From Bacillota bacterium (GTDB taxonomy: Bacteria; Bacillota; Clostridia; Lachnospirales; Lachnospiraceae), in contig JAEZJV010000006.1 in assembly GCA_023415635.1 (NCBI GenBank), positions 10,960 through 74,959 of the forward strand: 64,000 bases of DNA, in the 5' to 3' direction. The notes beneath the pieces are model-generated. The model saw only the letters and a program-made list of their open reading frames with translations. It had not been told where the DNA came from and did no database searches. Position numbers and translations under genes: made by a program. Each line of letters begins with the position of its first letter. Within the stretch, counting starts at the first letter, position 1. Below, piece by piece: positions 43,369-52,817 of the stretch.

Positions 43369-43863
43369 ATGGGATGTAGCGTTACACGGGAGATGTTCGA
43401 CGGTGCTCCTGAGATTGATTTCGATTCCGGATACAGATATTTTCTTGGGAATATTCAAAACTACACCAAAGCTCTATTATCCATATTGAAGAGCATAAAA
43501 GCGAAGCTGCCCATCCTACAGGTTATGATGATGACTCAGGAGTATGAGGGGCTTCGTTCCATAACACAGACTCTTCAGAAGATGTTTGGTAATATTGGAG
43601 CAGGTGGTTTAGCTGAGGCTTCCTACCAACTTGAAAAATCACTCTTAAATGATGAACTGAGTGCAAGACCGGATTTATTAACCGCGTATGCAGAAAGCTT
43701 GACGACCTTTGCCGAGCATCTGGAGCTGCTTTTAAAGACCCTGGACTTAAAACACAGGACAGACAAGGACGATAATGCTTCCGGCTTCATGAATTATGAT
43801 TTCACGAAAACCAAGGAAAGCATAAGGCGATCTTCGGACTTGCTGGAACGTAAAATAATATAA
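43369..43863 (+). CDS. HPt-like protein lacking the phospho-accepting histidine
   Basis: 164 residues, helical. The start IDFDSGYRYFLGNIQNYTKA and the segment YEGLRSITQTLQKMFGNIGA, then LAEASYQLEKSL, follow the pattern of HPt domains (…AHTLKG…NIGA…LE), but the His of the HTLK motif is replaced by Gln. It may act as a non-phosphorylated docking or inhibitory domain. The last 40 residues are charged and probably disordered. It is monocistronic, with a promoter at 43280 and terminator at 43926, and no kinase or receiver gene beside it. The family assignment is by motif only. Confidence 0.6.
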   Translation: MGCSVTREMFDGAPEIDFDSGYRYFLGNIQNYTKALLSILKSIKAKLPILQVMMMTQEYEGLRSITQTLQKMFGNIGAGGLAEASYQLEKSLLNDELSARPDLLTAYAESLTTFAEHLELLLKTLDLKHRTDKDDNASGFMNYDFTKTKESIRRSSDLLERKII

Positions 43864-43925
43864 AGTGCAATATACAGAATGATTTATATGGATTACTGTA
43901 TGAATCGTTTTGTATACCCCCACTA

Positions 43926-43964
43926 AGCCCTGTTTTCGCTGACAAAAACAGGGCTGTTTTATTT
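43926..43964 (+). terminator. Terminator after the HPt-like gene
   Basis: AGCCCTGTTTT, loop, AAAAACAGGGCT followed by GTTTTATTT (43926-43964). Confidence 0.85.
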
Positions 43965-44027
43965 GAAAATCTACAAACAAAGACAATTAGTGCAGATACT
44001 TTTTAAAAGAATATTAATAAGAACCAT

Positions 44028-44062
44028 AAAAATGGCACAATATATATTTGTGTCATTTTTTT
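44028..44062 (+). promoter_or_regulatory. Leader hairpin with T run just upstream of the glucan synthase gene
   Basis: AAAAATGGCACAA (44028-44040) and TTTGTGTCATTTTT (44047-44060) pair with one bulged or mismatched position around TATATA and run into seven T residues. It lies about 47 bases before the TTG start, so it may attenuate transcription, or be the end of an upstream leader. Confidence 0.45.
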
Positions 44063-44108
44063 ATAGTTTTTCATCAGGAAAAACTTTAAATATAGGAGGA
44101 GCGCAACA

Positions 44109-47100
44109 TTGGTTATCTTATCTAAAGGAAATTTTAACATAAATAATTTAATACAGGTTATAGTTCTGATGCTGCTATTGGTCTTTATCGGCTTTATTCT
44201 TCTGCTGCTTTATTACAGGTTTAGTCACTTTGGTAAAAAAGTGGATTTCCATGAGACCTCGGGGAAAGAGGAAGAGAATCTCTGCCCCAGAGACTGGGAA
44301 AAACAGATGCTTGAGCTGGCAGAGAACCAGAACCAGGTTAAGCTGATACGATACAGCTTTGTTTTAGATGATTATAATCAAATTGCCTATAAAAAGCTGA
44401 ATAAAATCAGGGATAGTATCTCTGAGATACCAAATGATATACTTTCGCTTATTCCCGCTGCCAAATGGTTATTTGATAACTTTCAGATGATGTATCGGGA
44501 GATTAAGAAGGTACGTACCTCGGGCACCAGCTATGCGGTTCTGCCCATACTGATAACAAAGCAATATCGGGGCTTCCCGCGTATCTATATTGTCGCAAAG
44601 AAGATGGTGGCACTTTGCAACGGACATATCAATGAAGACAACATCTCTGTTATGCTAAAGGCATATCAACAGAAGATTGCATTGACTGATAAGGAAATCT
44701 GGGTGCTTCCGGAGATGCTGGGCTTCTGTCTGCTGGAGGAAATTATCAAGATATCGGGAGAGATCCTAAGACTCATTCAGATAAAGTCCGATGCAGATCG
44801 CTTCTTAAAGGAAAAACTGGAGTCTGGGCAGGAGGTCGCTGATATTTCGTTACTGCTAAGTGATATCAATCAGTATACCAGGAAAAAGTCAAGCCTGGAT
44901 AGAAAAAGCTGTGTCTGTTTCTTAAAGGGGGAGCAGGAAATTTATTCTTTTCATGCACATGTTCTTTATTTATTAAGGAACATGTCCTATGATGTGGAGT
45001 CAATACAGCGTTATCTGAATTATCATTGCAATTCTGCAGGAAAGATAGTTCATACCAATGATATCTTTCAGGAAGAGGGAAGAATTGAGTCTTGCCTTGA
45101 GACACGTATTCGCGCATTGATTGTCAGTCTGAGAGATATCAATGAGCTGGATGAAGAGAGATTTTTTGAAGAGTATTCCTATCAGGAACGAATTCTTGGA
45201 AAGGATCCGGAGGGAATTTATCAGAAGATGGATTCGGAAGCCAAGGGAATGTACCGTGGCGTCATCGTAAAGCTATCTCTTCGTTATAAAATAGATGAAG
45301 AAAAGATAGCGGATACCTGTCTGGCCCTTGCCGAAGAAGGAAGAAGCGAGCTTCATTGTCCTCATCATGTAGGCACCTATCTGTTGGGGAAAGGTTATCC
45401 GATCCTGAAGGCTACGGTATTGGGTAAGCCTATGCCTAAGCTGCTGCAGCATAAGAGAAACAGAAAAGGGTACCTATATTTTTCGTCACTGCTTCTGATA
45501 TTTTTCCTAGCATTCACACTGCTTGCCTATGCTGTTATAAAACTCGGGGATGTTAGAAGTACCGGTGCTGTTGTACTGAGCTTCTTTATTTCCATGCCAA
45601 TGCTTTTAGGAATAGCGTTGGAAATTAATAATTTTATTTTTACGAGAACTATTATGGTAAAGAAAATCCCCTCTCTGAATTATCAGTCAGAGATACCGGA
45701 GACTGCAAAAACCTTTGTAGTTATGCCGGTCATTGTATCCTCCAGAGAGCAGGGACTCGAATATTTGAACAGACTACAAAAGCATTATCTGGCTAACCGC
45801 CAATCCAATCTGTATTTTGCCCTTCTGGTGGATTATGAGGATTCCGAGGAGGAATTCCTACCCAAGGATGAAGAGATTAAAGCATCCCTGGTCTTTCGAA
45901 TCAAGGAGCTGAATGAGCAATACCCTTCAGTGCAACAAAGGTTTTCCCTATTTATCAGGCGCCGTCAATGGAATCCCTCTGAGAGCTGCTATATGGGCTG
46001 GGAAAGAAAGAGAGGGAAGCTTGAGGAATTCAATCAATTGCTATGCGGTGCTGCCAAGGAGGAAACCAGCTATTCTTATTTACACTGTAATGAGGAAAGC
46101 CTGAGAAGCTTTCGATATGTCATAACCCTGGATGCTGATACTAATCTGCTTCGGGATAACGCTGCCAAGCTGGTAGGACTCATTGACCATCCGCTGAACC
46201 GGCCGGTACTAGATGAGTCAAATCAGAAGGTGAAGGAAGGCTATGTCATCATCCAGCCCTCGGTCAGAAATCACATCGCTGGCAGAAAGGGGAGTCATTT
46301 TGCCAAGATATTCGGAGGGGATTCCGGACTGGCACACTATGGTGCTGTTATTTCTGATATCTATCAGGATATTTTTAATGAAGGAATTTATACAGGAAAG
46401 GGTATCTATGATGTAAAAGCCTTCTATAAGCTTCTTCATAAGAAGGTACCGGAAAATAGGATTCTTAGCCATGATCTCTTTGAAAGCTGTTATGCCCGAA
46501 CAGCCTTTTCCAGTAATGCAAAGGTAATGGACAGCTTTCCCTCCAGTGTGATTGCTTTTGCAAAGCGGGAGCACCGATGGATCAGAGGCGATTGGCAGCT
46601 TCTGCCCTGGCTCTTCTTCAAGAAGACTACAGATGGAAAGGCTCTCTGTGCACTTGCTAAGTGGAAGATATTTGATAATCTTAGGCGAAGCATGGTGCCC
46701 TTGAGCAAGACTCTTTTCCTGCTGCTGAGTTATCTCTTGTTCCCTAAGGCATGGTATCTCTGGATTTTACCCATTTTTTTTAATGATATCTTCGGATTGA
46801 TTAATCTGACATTTGCTACATTATCACAGAAGCTGTTTCGGCCAAAGCTGGTATTGGTCTATAAAGGCTTTATAAAGGCATTGGGAATCATGGTTAAGAG
46901 AGCTTTATTGGAATTTACCTTAACTCCCTATCGTGCATATATCGCAACAGATGCTATGCTTAGAACCATGTATCGGCTGCTTATCAGCAAGAAGAACCTA
47001 TTACGATGGAATACAGCAGAAGCGGTGGATTCTTCAATTATAAACACAAGAAGAGGATATTTTCTTACGATGATGAGCTCCTATATACCGGTAATTTTGC

Positions 47101-50100
47101 TTTACCTGCTTATCCTGATAATACCAGTCGATGTAGTAGGTAAGCTTCTGGCAGCAGGAGTAGGTCTGGTATGGGCACTTGCATATCTGATAGCCTACTA
47201 TATCAGTCAGCCAATGGTAAGCAGGAAGGAACAGATGCAGGATACTGAGCTACTGCTTGAGACTGCAAGAAGAACCTGGAGATTCTTTAAAACCTATTCA
47301 ACCGAAGAGAGGCACTTCCTATGCCCGGATAACTATCAGATGACGCAGATGGAAAAAGTCAGTGAAAAGACATCACCGACTAATATTGGATTGCAATTTC
47401 TTGCAATTATTTCTGCATATGATTTCGGCTTTGAGACAGTAAGCCAAACAGTGCAGTCAGGAGAGCAGCTGCTGGATACGGTTCAGAAATTAGTGAAGTG
47501 GAAGGGACATCTTTTTAACTGGTATCATATCACGACACTTGAGGTGCTTAATCCGGCGTATATTTCTACTGTTGACAGCGGTAATTTCCTTGGCCATCTG
47601 CTTACGTTTAAAAACGGTCTTTTAAAGCTTCTGGAGCAGCCCCTATATTCTCCTGCCTTTATCAAGGAATTAAGATATCTCCTAAAGCAGAGCAACATTG
47701 AGCTACAGCAGGAGAAAGGCTATAGGATAGTGCACAAATTACAGGAAGAATATCATACTATTGGTGACCTTATTGCAGATATCACTGAGATTTGGGATAG
47801 TATGACAGAAGAACTAAGCCGGAGAGAAGGCAATCGCCGGATGATGTCTGCATGTAAGAGGACAAGGGAATTTTTAGAAATTGTAGATCGGATGGTAAAT
47901 GAAGTCTGTAACCTTCAGCTTAGGGAGGAAAGCCTCGTTCACTGCCCCAGCCTGAAAATGATTGCAGAGAAAGAAAAACACGGTGCTGCACTGCAATGCA
48001 GAATTCAATCAATATGTCATAACATTGACAATATCCTGGAGAATGCTGATTTTTCGGCCTTATTCAACCACCAGAGAATGCTGTTCCACATTGGATACCA
48101 GGTGGATACCAACCAGCTCGATGCCGGGTGTTATGACCTGATGGCTTCAGAATCAGCACTGACAAGCTTATATGCCATTGCGGCGGCACAGGTACCGCTG
48201 AAGCATTGGTACAAGCTTGGGAGGCCGCTTACAATCGTCAAGGGAATTCCTTGCTTTGTATCCTGGAGCGGGACAATGTTCGAATATCTGATGCCTAATC
48301 TGGTATTCAAGGAATACGAAGGCTCTGTCTTTGCTCAGACTTCGGAAGCAGTGGTACTTCAGCAGATGCATTACGCAAAGGAAGTAGGGATACCCTGGGG
48401 AATCTCGGAGTCGCAATATAATCGGTTTGATTTAGATGCCAATTATCAGTACAAGGCTTTTGGAGTTCCGAAGATCAGGCTGCAGCCTGTACGTAAAAAC
48501 TCCCTGGTATCGACACCGTATGCAACAATGCTGGCACTGGATATCACAGATAAGGAATGTCTGGATAATTTGAAAAGGCTTCAGAGCTTGGGAGCCTTTG
48601 GAGAATTTGGCTTTTATGAGTCCATAGATTTCAATCTGCCAAGCACGTTAGACAGAACACCCTATTGTATTGTCAGATCCTATATGGCTCACCACCAGGG
48701 AATGATACTTGCGGCTATTAATAATTACCTGCATCAGGGAATACTCCGGGAGCGATTTCATGCTGAGCCGATAATTAAGGCGGTGGAGGTGCTCTTGGAG
48801 GAAAAACGACAATCGCATTTGATATCTCTCGCTAAAAGAGGCTATACGATAAAAATCGGGAAGCCTCTCTTTCGAGAGGACGGCTACAGCAGCCGCTATA
48901 TTAACAGCTTAGCACCCACAATTCCTGCTGTGAATTATCTTTCGAACGGACGTTACTCCTTGATGATTACTTCAGACGGAGACGGTTTTAGTAAGTATGA
49001 GGACAGGATGCTATATCGTTTTAGAGCAGATGTCTATGCCAATACCGGAAGCTATATCTATATTAAGGATAAGAAGGCAGATAAGCTGTGGAGCACAGCC
49101 TATCATCCTACGCTGACGGAGCCCGAAGAATATCAGACAGTATTTACACCATATCAGGCTGAGTTCAAACGAAGAGACGGAGATATATCCACTCATACGC
49201 TTGTTAGTCTGGATGCAGATCATGACCTTGAGATACGAAAGCTGATTATAACCAATCAAGGTAAAGAGGAAAAACGTCTGGAGATAACCAGCTATATGGA
49301 GATGGTAGGTGATACCCATCTTGCGGAGCTTAGTCATCCTGCTTTCAATAAGCTCTTTTTGGAAAGCGATTATCTGGAAGAGGAAAGGATCTTTCTGACG
49401 AAAAGGAGGGGAGATGGTTCAGGAGAAAAGCCATATATGCTCCATATGCTTCGTACGGATAAAAAGCTATGTAAAAAGCTGGAATATGAAAATGATAGAA
49501 AAAGGTTCATAGGAAGAAACAATACTCTTGCCAACCCGGAATCGGTGGTTAACAGCATATCCCTCTCCAATCGTTCCGGTTTTTGCAATGATCCAATCAT
49601 GAGCATTCGAGCGGAATTCTGCCTGAATGCAGGAGAGGCGGTAACCCTTGCATTTATCACGGGAGTATGCTCCTCAAAGGAAGAAGCAAGGCAGATCGGA
49701 GAGGAATTAAGTGTTTCCTATCGTATCGATGATATTCTTGAGAAGTATCGCTTACAGAAGGACATCGAGCTGAAGTATCTGGAAATCAGTAAGGCTCAGC
49801 TGAATGCCTTTCAGGAATTGATCAGTCCGATTTTTTATCCTTCAAGTCTGTATCGTGGATCAGGGGAATTGATTTTACGGAATAATCTAAATCAAAACAA
49901 CTTATGGAGATTTGGAATCTCGGGTGATCAGCCCATCCTGCTGTTACAGGTTTCGAGTATTAATCAGGAAAGGATGATTCGGGATGTAATAAAGGCATAT
50001 GAATACCTTAGGATAAATCGCATACTGGTAGATCTGGTTATACTGACAGAGTCAGAACACGGATATCTTCAGGAAGTGGACTTTCTGGTGAATGAGCTTG

Positions 50101-50294
50101 TCAGTTCACTTCGTATTTATGACAATAATGGAGGTAAGCCCAGCTTTTTTATGCTCCATACCTATGAATTATCACAATCAGAGCTGGATTTGCTGCATAC
50201 TGTAGCCAGGGTGGTCTTCTCCAGTGAGACTGGAATTTATTTTAGGAATGTTAAGGACAATTTATTTGAAATGCTGGAAGAATATGAGGGATAA
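44109..50294 (+). CDS. cgs (part 1): Cyclic beta-1,2-glucan synthase, GT84 and glycoamylase-like part
   Basis: 2061 residues, starting at TTG with AGGAGGA eight bases upstream. Membrane helices occur near residues 12-36, 455-515, 865-905 and 980-1030. The GT84 region includes FSLFIRRRQWNPSESCYMGW, the DxD-type ITLDADTNLLRDN (near 670) and EHRWIRGDWQLLPW (near 820). A glycoamylase-like domain spans about 1090-1560 (SPTNIGLQFLAIISAYDFG, GIPWGISESQYN), and the GH94 N-terminal domain starts near 1610. In Brucella and Agrobacterium one protein of about 2870 residues makes and cyclises the glucan from UDP-glucose. Here the GH94 catalytic part is a separate gene 13 bases downstream; the summed length (about 2872) is the same. 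Confidence 0.88.
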   Translation: MVILSKGNFNINNLIQVIVLMLLLVFIGFILLLLYYRFSHFGKKVDFHETSGKEEENLCPRDWEKQMLELAENQNQVKLIRYSFVLDDYNQIAYKKLNKIRDSISEIPNDILSLIPAAKWLFDNFQMMYREIKKVRTSGTSYAVLPILITKQYRGFPRIYIVAKKMVALCNGHINEDNISVMLKAYQQKIALTDKEIWVLPEMLGFCLLEEIIKISGEILRLIQIKSDADRFLKEKLESGQEVADISLLLSDINQYTRKKSSLDRKSCVCFLKGEQEIYSFHAHVLYLLRNMSYDVESIQRYLNYHCNSAGKIVHTNDIFQEEGRIESCLETRIRALIVSLRDINELDEERFFEEYSYQERILGKDPEGIYQKMDSEAKGMYRGVIVKLSLRYKIDEEKIADTCLALAEEGRSELHCPHHVGTYLLGKGYPILKATVLGKPMPKLLQHKRNRKGYLYFSSLLLIFFLAFTLLAYAVIKLGDVRSTGAVVLSFFISMPMLLGIALEINNFIFTRTIMVKKIPSLNYQSEIPETAKTFVVMPVIVSSREQGLEYLNRLQKHYLANRQSNLYFALLVDYEDSEEEFLPKDEEIKASLVFRIKELNEQYPSVQQRFSLFIRRRQWNPSESCYMGWERKRGKLEEFNQLLCGAAKEETSYSYLHCNEESLRSFRYVITLDADTNLLRDNAAKLVGLIDHPLNRPVLDESNQKVKEGYVIIQPSVRNHIAGRKGSHFAKIFGGDSGLAHYGAVISDIYQDIFNEGIYTGKGIYDVKAFYKLLHKKVPENRILSHDLFESCYARTAFSSNAKVMDSFPSSVIAFAKREHRWIRGDWQLLPWLFFKKTTDGKALCALAKWKIFDNLRRSMVPLSKTLFLLLSYLLFPKAWYLWILPIFFNDIFGLINLTFATLSQKLFRPKLVLVYKGFIKALGIMVKRALLEFTLTPYRAYIATDAMLRTMYRLLISKKNLLRWNTAEAVDSSIINTRRGYFLTMMSSYIPVILLYLLILIIPVDVVGKLLAAGVGLVWALAYLIAYYISQPMVSRKEQMQDTELLLETARRTWRFFKTYSTEERHFLCPDNYQMTQMEKVSEKTSPTNIGLQFLAIISAYDFGFETVSQTVQSGEQLLDTVQKLVKWKGHLFNWYHITTLEVLNPAYISTVDSGNFLGHLLTFKNGLLKLLEQPLYSPAFIKELRYLLKQSNIELQQEKGYRIVHKLQEEYHTIGDLIADITEIWDSMTEELSRREGNRRMMSACKRTREFLEIVDRMVNEVCNLQLREESLVHCPSLKMIAEKEKHGAALQCRIQSICHNIDNILENADFSALFNHQRMLFHIGYQVDTNQLDAGCYDLMASESALTSLYAIAAAQVPLKHWYKLGRPLTIVKGIPCFVSWSGTMFEYLMPNLVFKEYEGSVFAQTSEAVVLQQMHYAKEVGIPWGISESQYNRFDLDANYQYKAFGVPKIRLQPVRKNSLVSTPYATMLALDITDKECLDNLKRLQSLGAFGEFGFYESIDFNLPSTLDRTPYCIVRSYMAHHQGMILAAINNYLHQGILRERFHAEPIIKAVEVLLEEKRQSHLISLAKRGYTIKIGKPLFREDGYSSRYINSLAPTIPAVNYLSNGRYSLMITSDGDGFSKYEDRMLYRFRADVYANTGSYIYIKDKKADKLWSTAYHPTLTEPEEYQTVFTPYQAEFKRRDGDISTHTLVSLDADHDLEIRKLIITNQGKEEKRLEITSYMEMVGDTHLAELSHPAFNKLFLESDYLEEERIFLTKRRGDGSGEKPYMLHMLRTDKKLCKKLEYENDRKRFIGRNNTLANPESVVNSISLSNRSGFCNDPIMSIRAEFCLNAGEAVTLAFITGVCSSKEEARQIGEELSVSYRIDDILEKYRLQKDIELKYLEISKAQLNAFQELISPIFYPSSLYRGSGELILRNNLNQNNLWRFGISGDQPILLLQVSSINQERMIRDVIKAYEYLRINRILVDLVILTESEHGYLQEVDFLVNELVSSLRIYDNNGGKPSFFMLHTYELSQSELDLLHTVARVVFSSETGIYFRNVKDNLFEMLEEYEG

Positions 50295-50307
50295 GGAGGA
50301 GATAGAA

Positions 50308-52740
50308 GTGGAACAGGCGACTATACCGGAAAATACTGCTCCGAAAGAGGAGACGAAAGAATTCTTTAACGGTTTCGGAAGCTTTATAGGAGATGGAAGA
50401 GAGTATGAGATACTTCTTGAGGGAAATAATCGTCCTCCTGCACCTTGGATCAATGTAATTGCCAATAAAAGCTTTGGATTTCAGATATCAGAGGCAGGAG
50501 CCGGCTTTACATGGAGTAGGAACAGCAGGGAAAATAAGCTGACCTCCTGGTCCAATGATCCTGTAACGGACAGGGCATCCGAAGCAATCTATATACTGGA
50601 TGAGGTATCGGGAGAGGTTATGACACCTGTTTCCCATGGGAGAATGGATCGGGGAAACTATGTCATACGACATGGCTTCGGTTATTCCAGGTTTCTTCAT
50701 GAGGAAGAGGAGTTGGGCCAGGAAATGACGGTGTTTACACCGTTATATGATCCAATGAAGCTCTGGATACTAAAGCTTACTAATCATTCGAAACAGCTTC
50801 GTTATCTGAGATTGACCTGCTATGTGGAGTGGGTGCTTGGGACGAATAGGGAGCATACCAATCCTTATATACGGACCTCCTTTGATGGTAAACAGCAGAG
50901 CCTTTGTGCCAATAACATCTATACGATGAACTTTCAGGAAAGTACGGCTTTTCTCTTTTCAAGTGAAACAATTATCGGATATACCGGTGACAGAGCGGAA
51001 TTTTTTGGGCAGAGGGGCAGTATGCTTGAGCCCAGAGGGGCACAGATGCACCTTACCAAGAATGTCGGAGTCTGCCTGGATCCCTGTGGGGCTATTCAGA
51101 TCTCTGTACTTATCCCTCCCGGAGAAACCAAGAAAGTGTTGTTCGGGCTCGGTGAATGCAGTGACAGAACAGAGCTTACGCTGCTTAAGAGCAAGTATGC
51201 CAGTGTGATTTCGGCAGAACGGGAGCTGGAGGAGGTAAAGACTGATTGGGACAGGATATTGAGTTCTGTAAAAGTCAGGACGAAGGATAAGGCAATAGAC
51301 TACCTGATCAATGGGTGGCTGCTTTATCAGACCATATCCTGCCGTATCAATGCAAGGGCAGCCTTCTATCAATGCGGTGGGGCTTTCGGATACAGGGATC
51401 AGCTTCAGGATACCCTGGCACTTACTCTCACAGACCCGCAAGCATTACGAAAGCAAATTCTGATAGCCTGCAGCAGGCAATTTGAAGAAGGAGATGTACA
51501 GCACTGGTGGCATCCGCCCATGGGAATAGGTGTGAGGACGAGATTCTCTGATGATCTTCTCTGGCTGCCCTACTGTGTATCGTTCTATATAAAAACCACA
51601 GGAGATATGAAGATACTACAGGAGTCTGTGCCCTATATCAAGGGTCCTGTATTGGAGGAAGGGCAGCATAATTTGATGTTTATACCGGAGGTCTCCGAGC
51701 TTTGTGAAAGTGTATATGAGCATTGTAAGAGGGCTATAGACAGGACGGATTTTGGGGTGCACGGTCTCCCTCTGATGGGAGGTGGAGACTGGAATGACGG
51801 TATGGATAAGGTCGGAATTGAAGGAAAGGGAGAAAGTGTTTGGCTGGCATGGTTTCTCTACACCTTGCTCGGCGAGTTTATACCAATATGCAGTGCAATG
51901 AGCGATCACACCTATGCCAATGAACTGCAAAAGATACGGGACAATCTGATTGGAAGTATTGAGGAGCATGCCTGGGATGGTGAATGGTATCTGAGGGCAT
52001 TCTATGACGATGGAACGAAGCTCGGATCGAAGGACAATGATGAATGCAGGATAGATTCTATCAGTCAGTCTTGGAGTGTAATCTCAGGAGGAGCCGAAAG
52101 GGTAAGGGCAAAAACAGCTATGCAATCAGCATGGCGTTACCTTATCAGGGAAGAGGAGGCGCTTTCACTGCTTCTATATCCCCCCTTTAATAAGACGGAG
52201 AAGAATCCCGGATATATCAAAAATTATATCCCGGGTATCCGTGAAAACGGCGGGCAATATACCCATGCAGCAGTCTGGCTGGCAATAGCGACAGCAAAGC
52301 TGAAGGACTATAATATGGCACATACGCTGTTTACCCTTCTCAACCCCATTCATATCACTCAGAATAAAAAGGATTCACTTCGCTATGAGAAGGAGCCTTA
52401 TGTCATGACTGCTGACATATCCTTAAGTCCCCCTTACACGGGCAGAGGTGGCTGGAGCTGGTACACGGGCTCTGCCGGCTGGATGTATCAGGGGCTGCTT
52501 TTTTGGTTTCTGGGATTTAGGAAGGAGAAGGAGGAGCTGATCATTGATCCTGCAACTCCTGCCAGCTTCGGTGACTATGTCATTTATTACCGCTATGGCA
52601 CCTCTGAATATGAAATCCGTGTAGAAAGCCGAAGTAAAGGAAAGCTGAACACAGAGAGTCTGTCAATAGATGGTGTAGTAAATACGGGTAATAGAGTGAA
52701 GCTGGCCGACGACGGGAAGAAGCACCTCGTTATCGTATAA
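50308..52740 (+). CDS. cgs (part 2): Cyclic beta-1,2-glucan synthase, GH94 phosphorylase part
   Basis: About 810 residues. GTG at 50308 follows a strong AAGGAGG (50293-50299) that overlaps the stop codon of the first gene. It begins FFNGFGSFIGDGREYEILLE and has PAPWINVIANKSFGFQISE and ENKLTSWSNDPVTDRASEAI, typical of the NdvB/Cgs C-terminal part. The GH94 catalytic Asp is in MGGGDWNDGMDKVG; QHWWHPPMGIGVRTRFSDDL and YTGSAGWMYQGLL are phosphate and sugar-binding segments. In Cgs this domain trims the glucan by phosphorolysis and sets ring size. Frame differs from the first gene (+1), but the ribosome site argues for a real second start instead of an error. Confidence 0.88.
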   Translation: MEQATIPENTAPKEETKEFFNGFGSFIGDGREYEILLEGNNRPPAPWINVIANKSFGFQISEAGAGFTWSRNSRENKLTSWSNDPVTDRASEAIYILDEVSGEVMTPVSHGRMDRGNYVIRHGFGYSRFLHEEEELGQEMTVFTPLYDPMKLWILKLTNHSKQLRYLRLTCYVEWVLGTNREHTNPYIRTSFDGKQQSLCANNIYTMNFQESTAFLFSSETIIGYTGDRAEFFGQRGSMLEPRGAQMHLTKNVGVCLDPCGAIQISVLIPPGETKKVLFGLGECSDRTELTLLKSKYASVISAERELEEVKTDWDRILSSVKVRTKDKAIDYLINGWLLYQTISCRINARAAFYQCGGAFGYRDQLQDTLALTLTDPQALRKQILIACSRQFEEGDVQHWWHPPMGIGVRTRFSDDLLWLPYCVSFYIKTTGDMKILQESVPYIKGPVLEEGQHNLMFIPEVSELCESVYEHCKRAIDRTDFGVHGLPLMGGGDWNDGMDKVGIEGKGESVWLAWFLYTLLGEFIPICSAMSDHTYANELQKIRDNLIGSIEEHAWDGEWYLRAFYDDGTKLGSKDNDECRIDSISQSWSVISGGAERVRAKTAMQSAWRYLIREEEALSLLLYPPFNKTEKNPGYIKNYIPGIRENGGQYTHAAVWLAIATAKLKDYNMAHTLFTLLNPIHITQNKKDSLRYEKEPYVMTADISLSPPYTGRGGWSWYTGSAGWMYQGLLFWFLGFRKEKEELIIDPATPASFGDYVIYYRYGTSEYEIRVESRSKGKLNTESLSIDGVVNTGNRVKLADDGKKHLVIV

Positions 52741-52760
52741 GCTATACCCGCTAGCCAGAA

Positions 52761-52798
52761 AGAGCTGTAGCATAATTTCATGCTACAGCTCTTTTGAA
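52761..52798. terminator. Bidirectional terminator between glucan synthase and parC
   Basis: AGAGCTGTAGCAT (52761-52773) and ATGCTACAGCTCT (52780-52792) form a perfect 13-base stem followed by TTTTG. Confidence 0.85.
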
Positions 52799-52817
52799 AT
52801 TGAATTTTACCAGGAAG

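Noticed and set aside
50224..50307. Upstream extension of the second glucan synthase gene to 50224
   Set aside because: It would overlap the first gene by 71 bases and reads the first gene's codons in another frame; the GTG at 50308 has a strong ribosome site.
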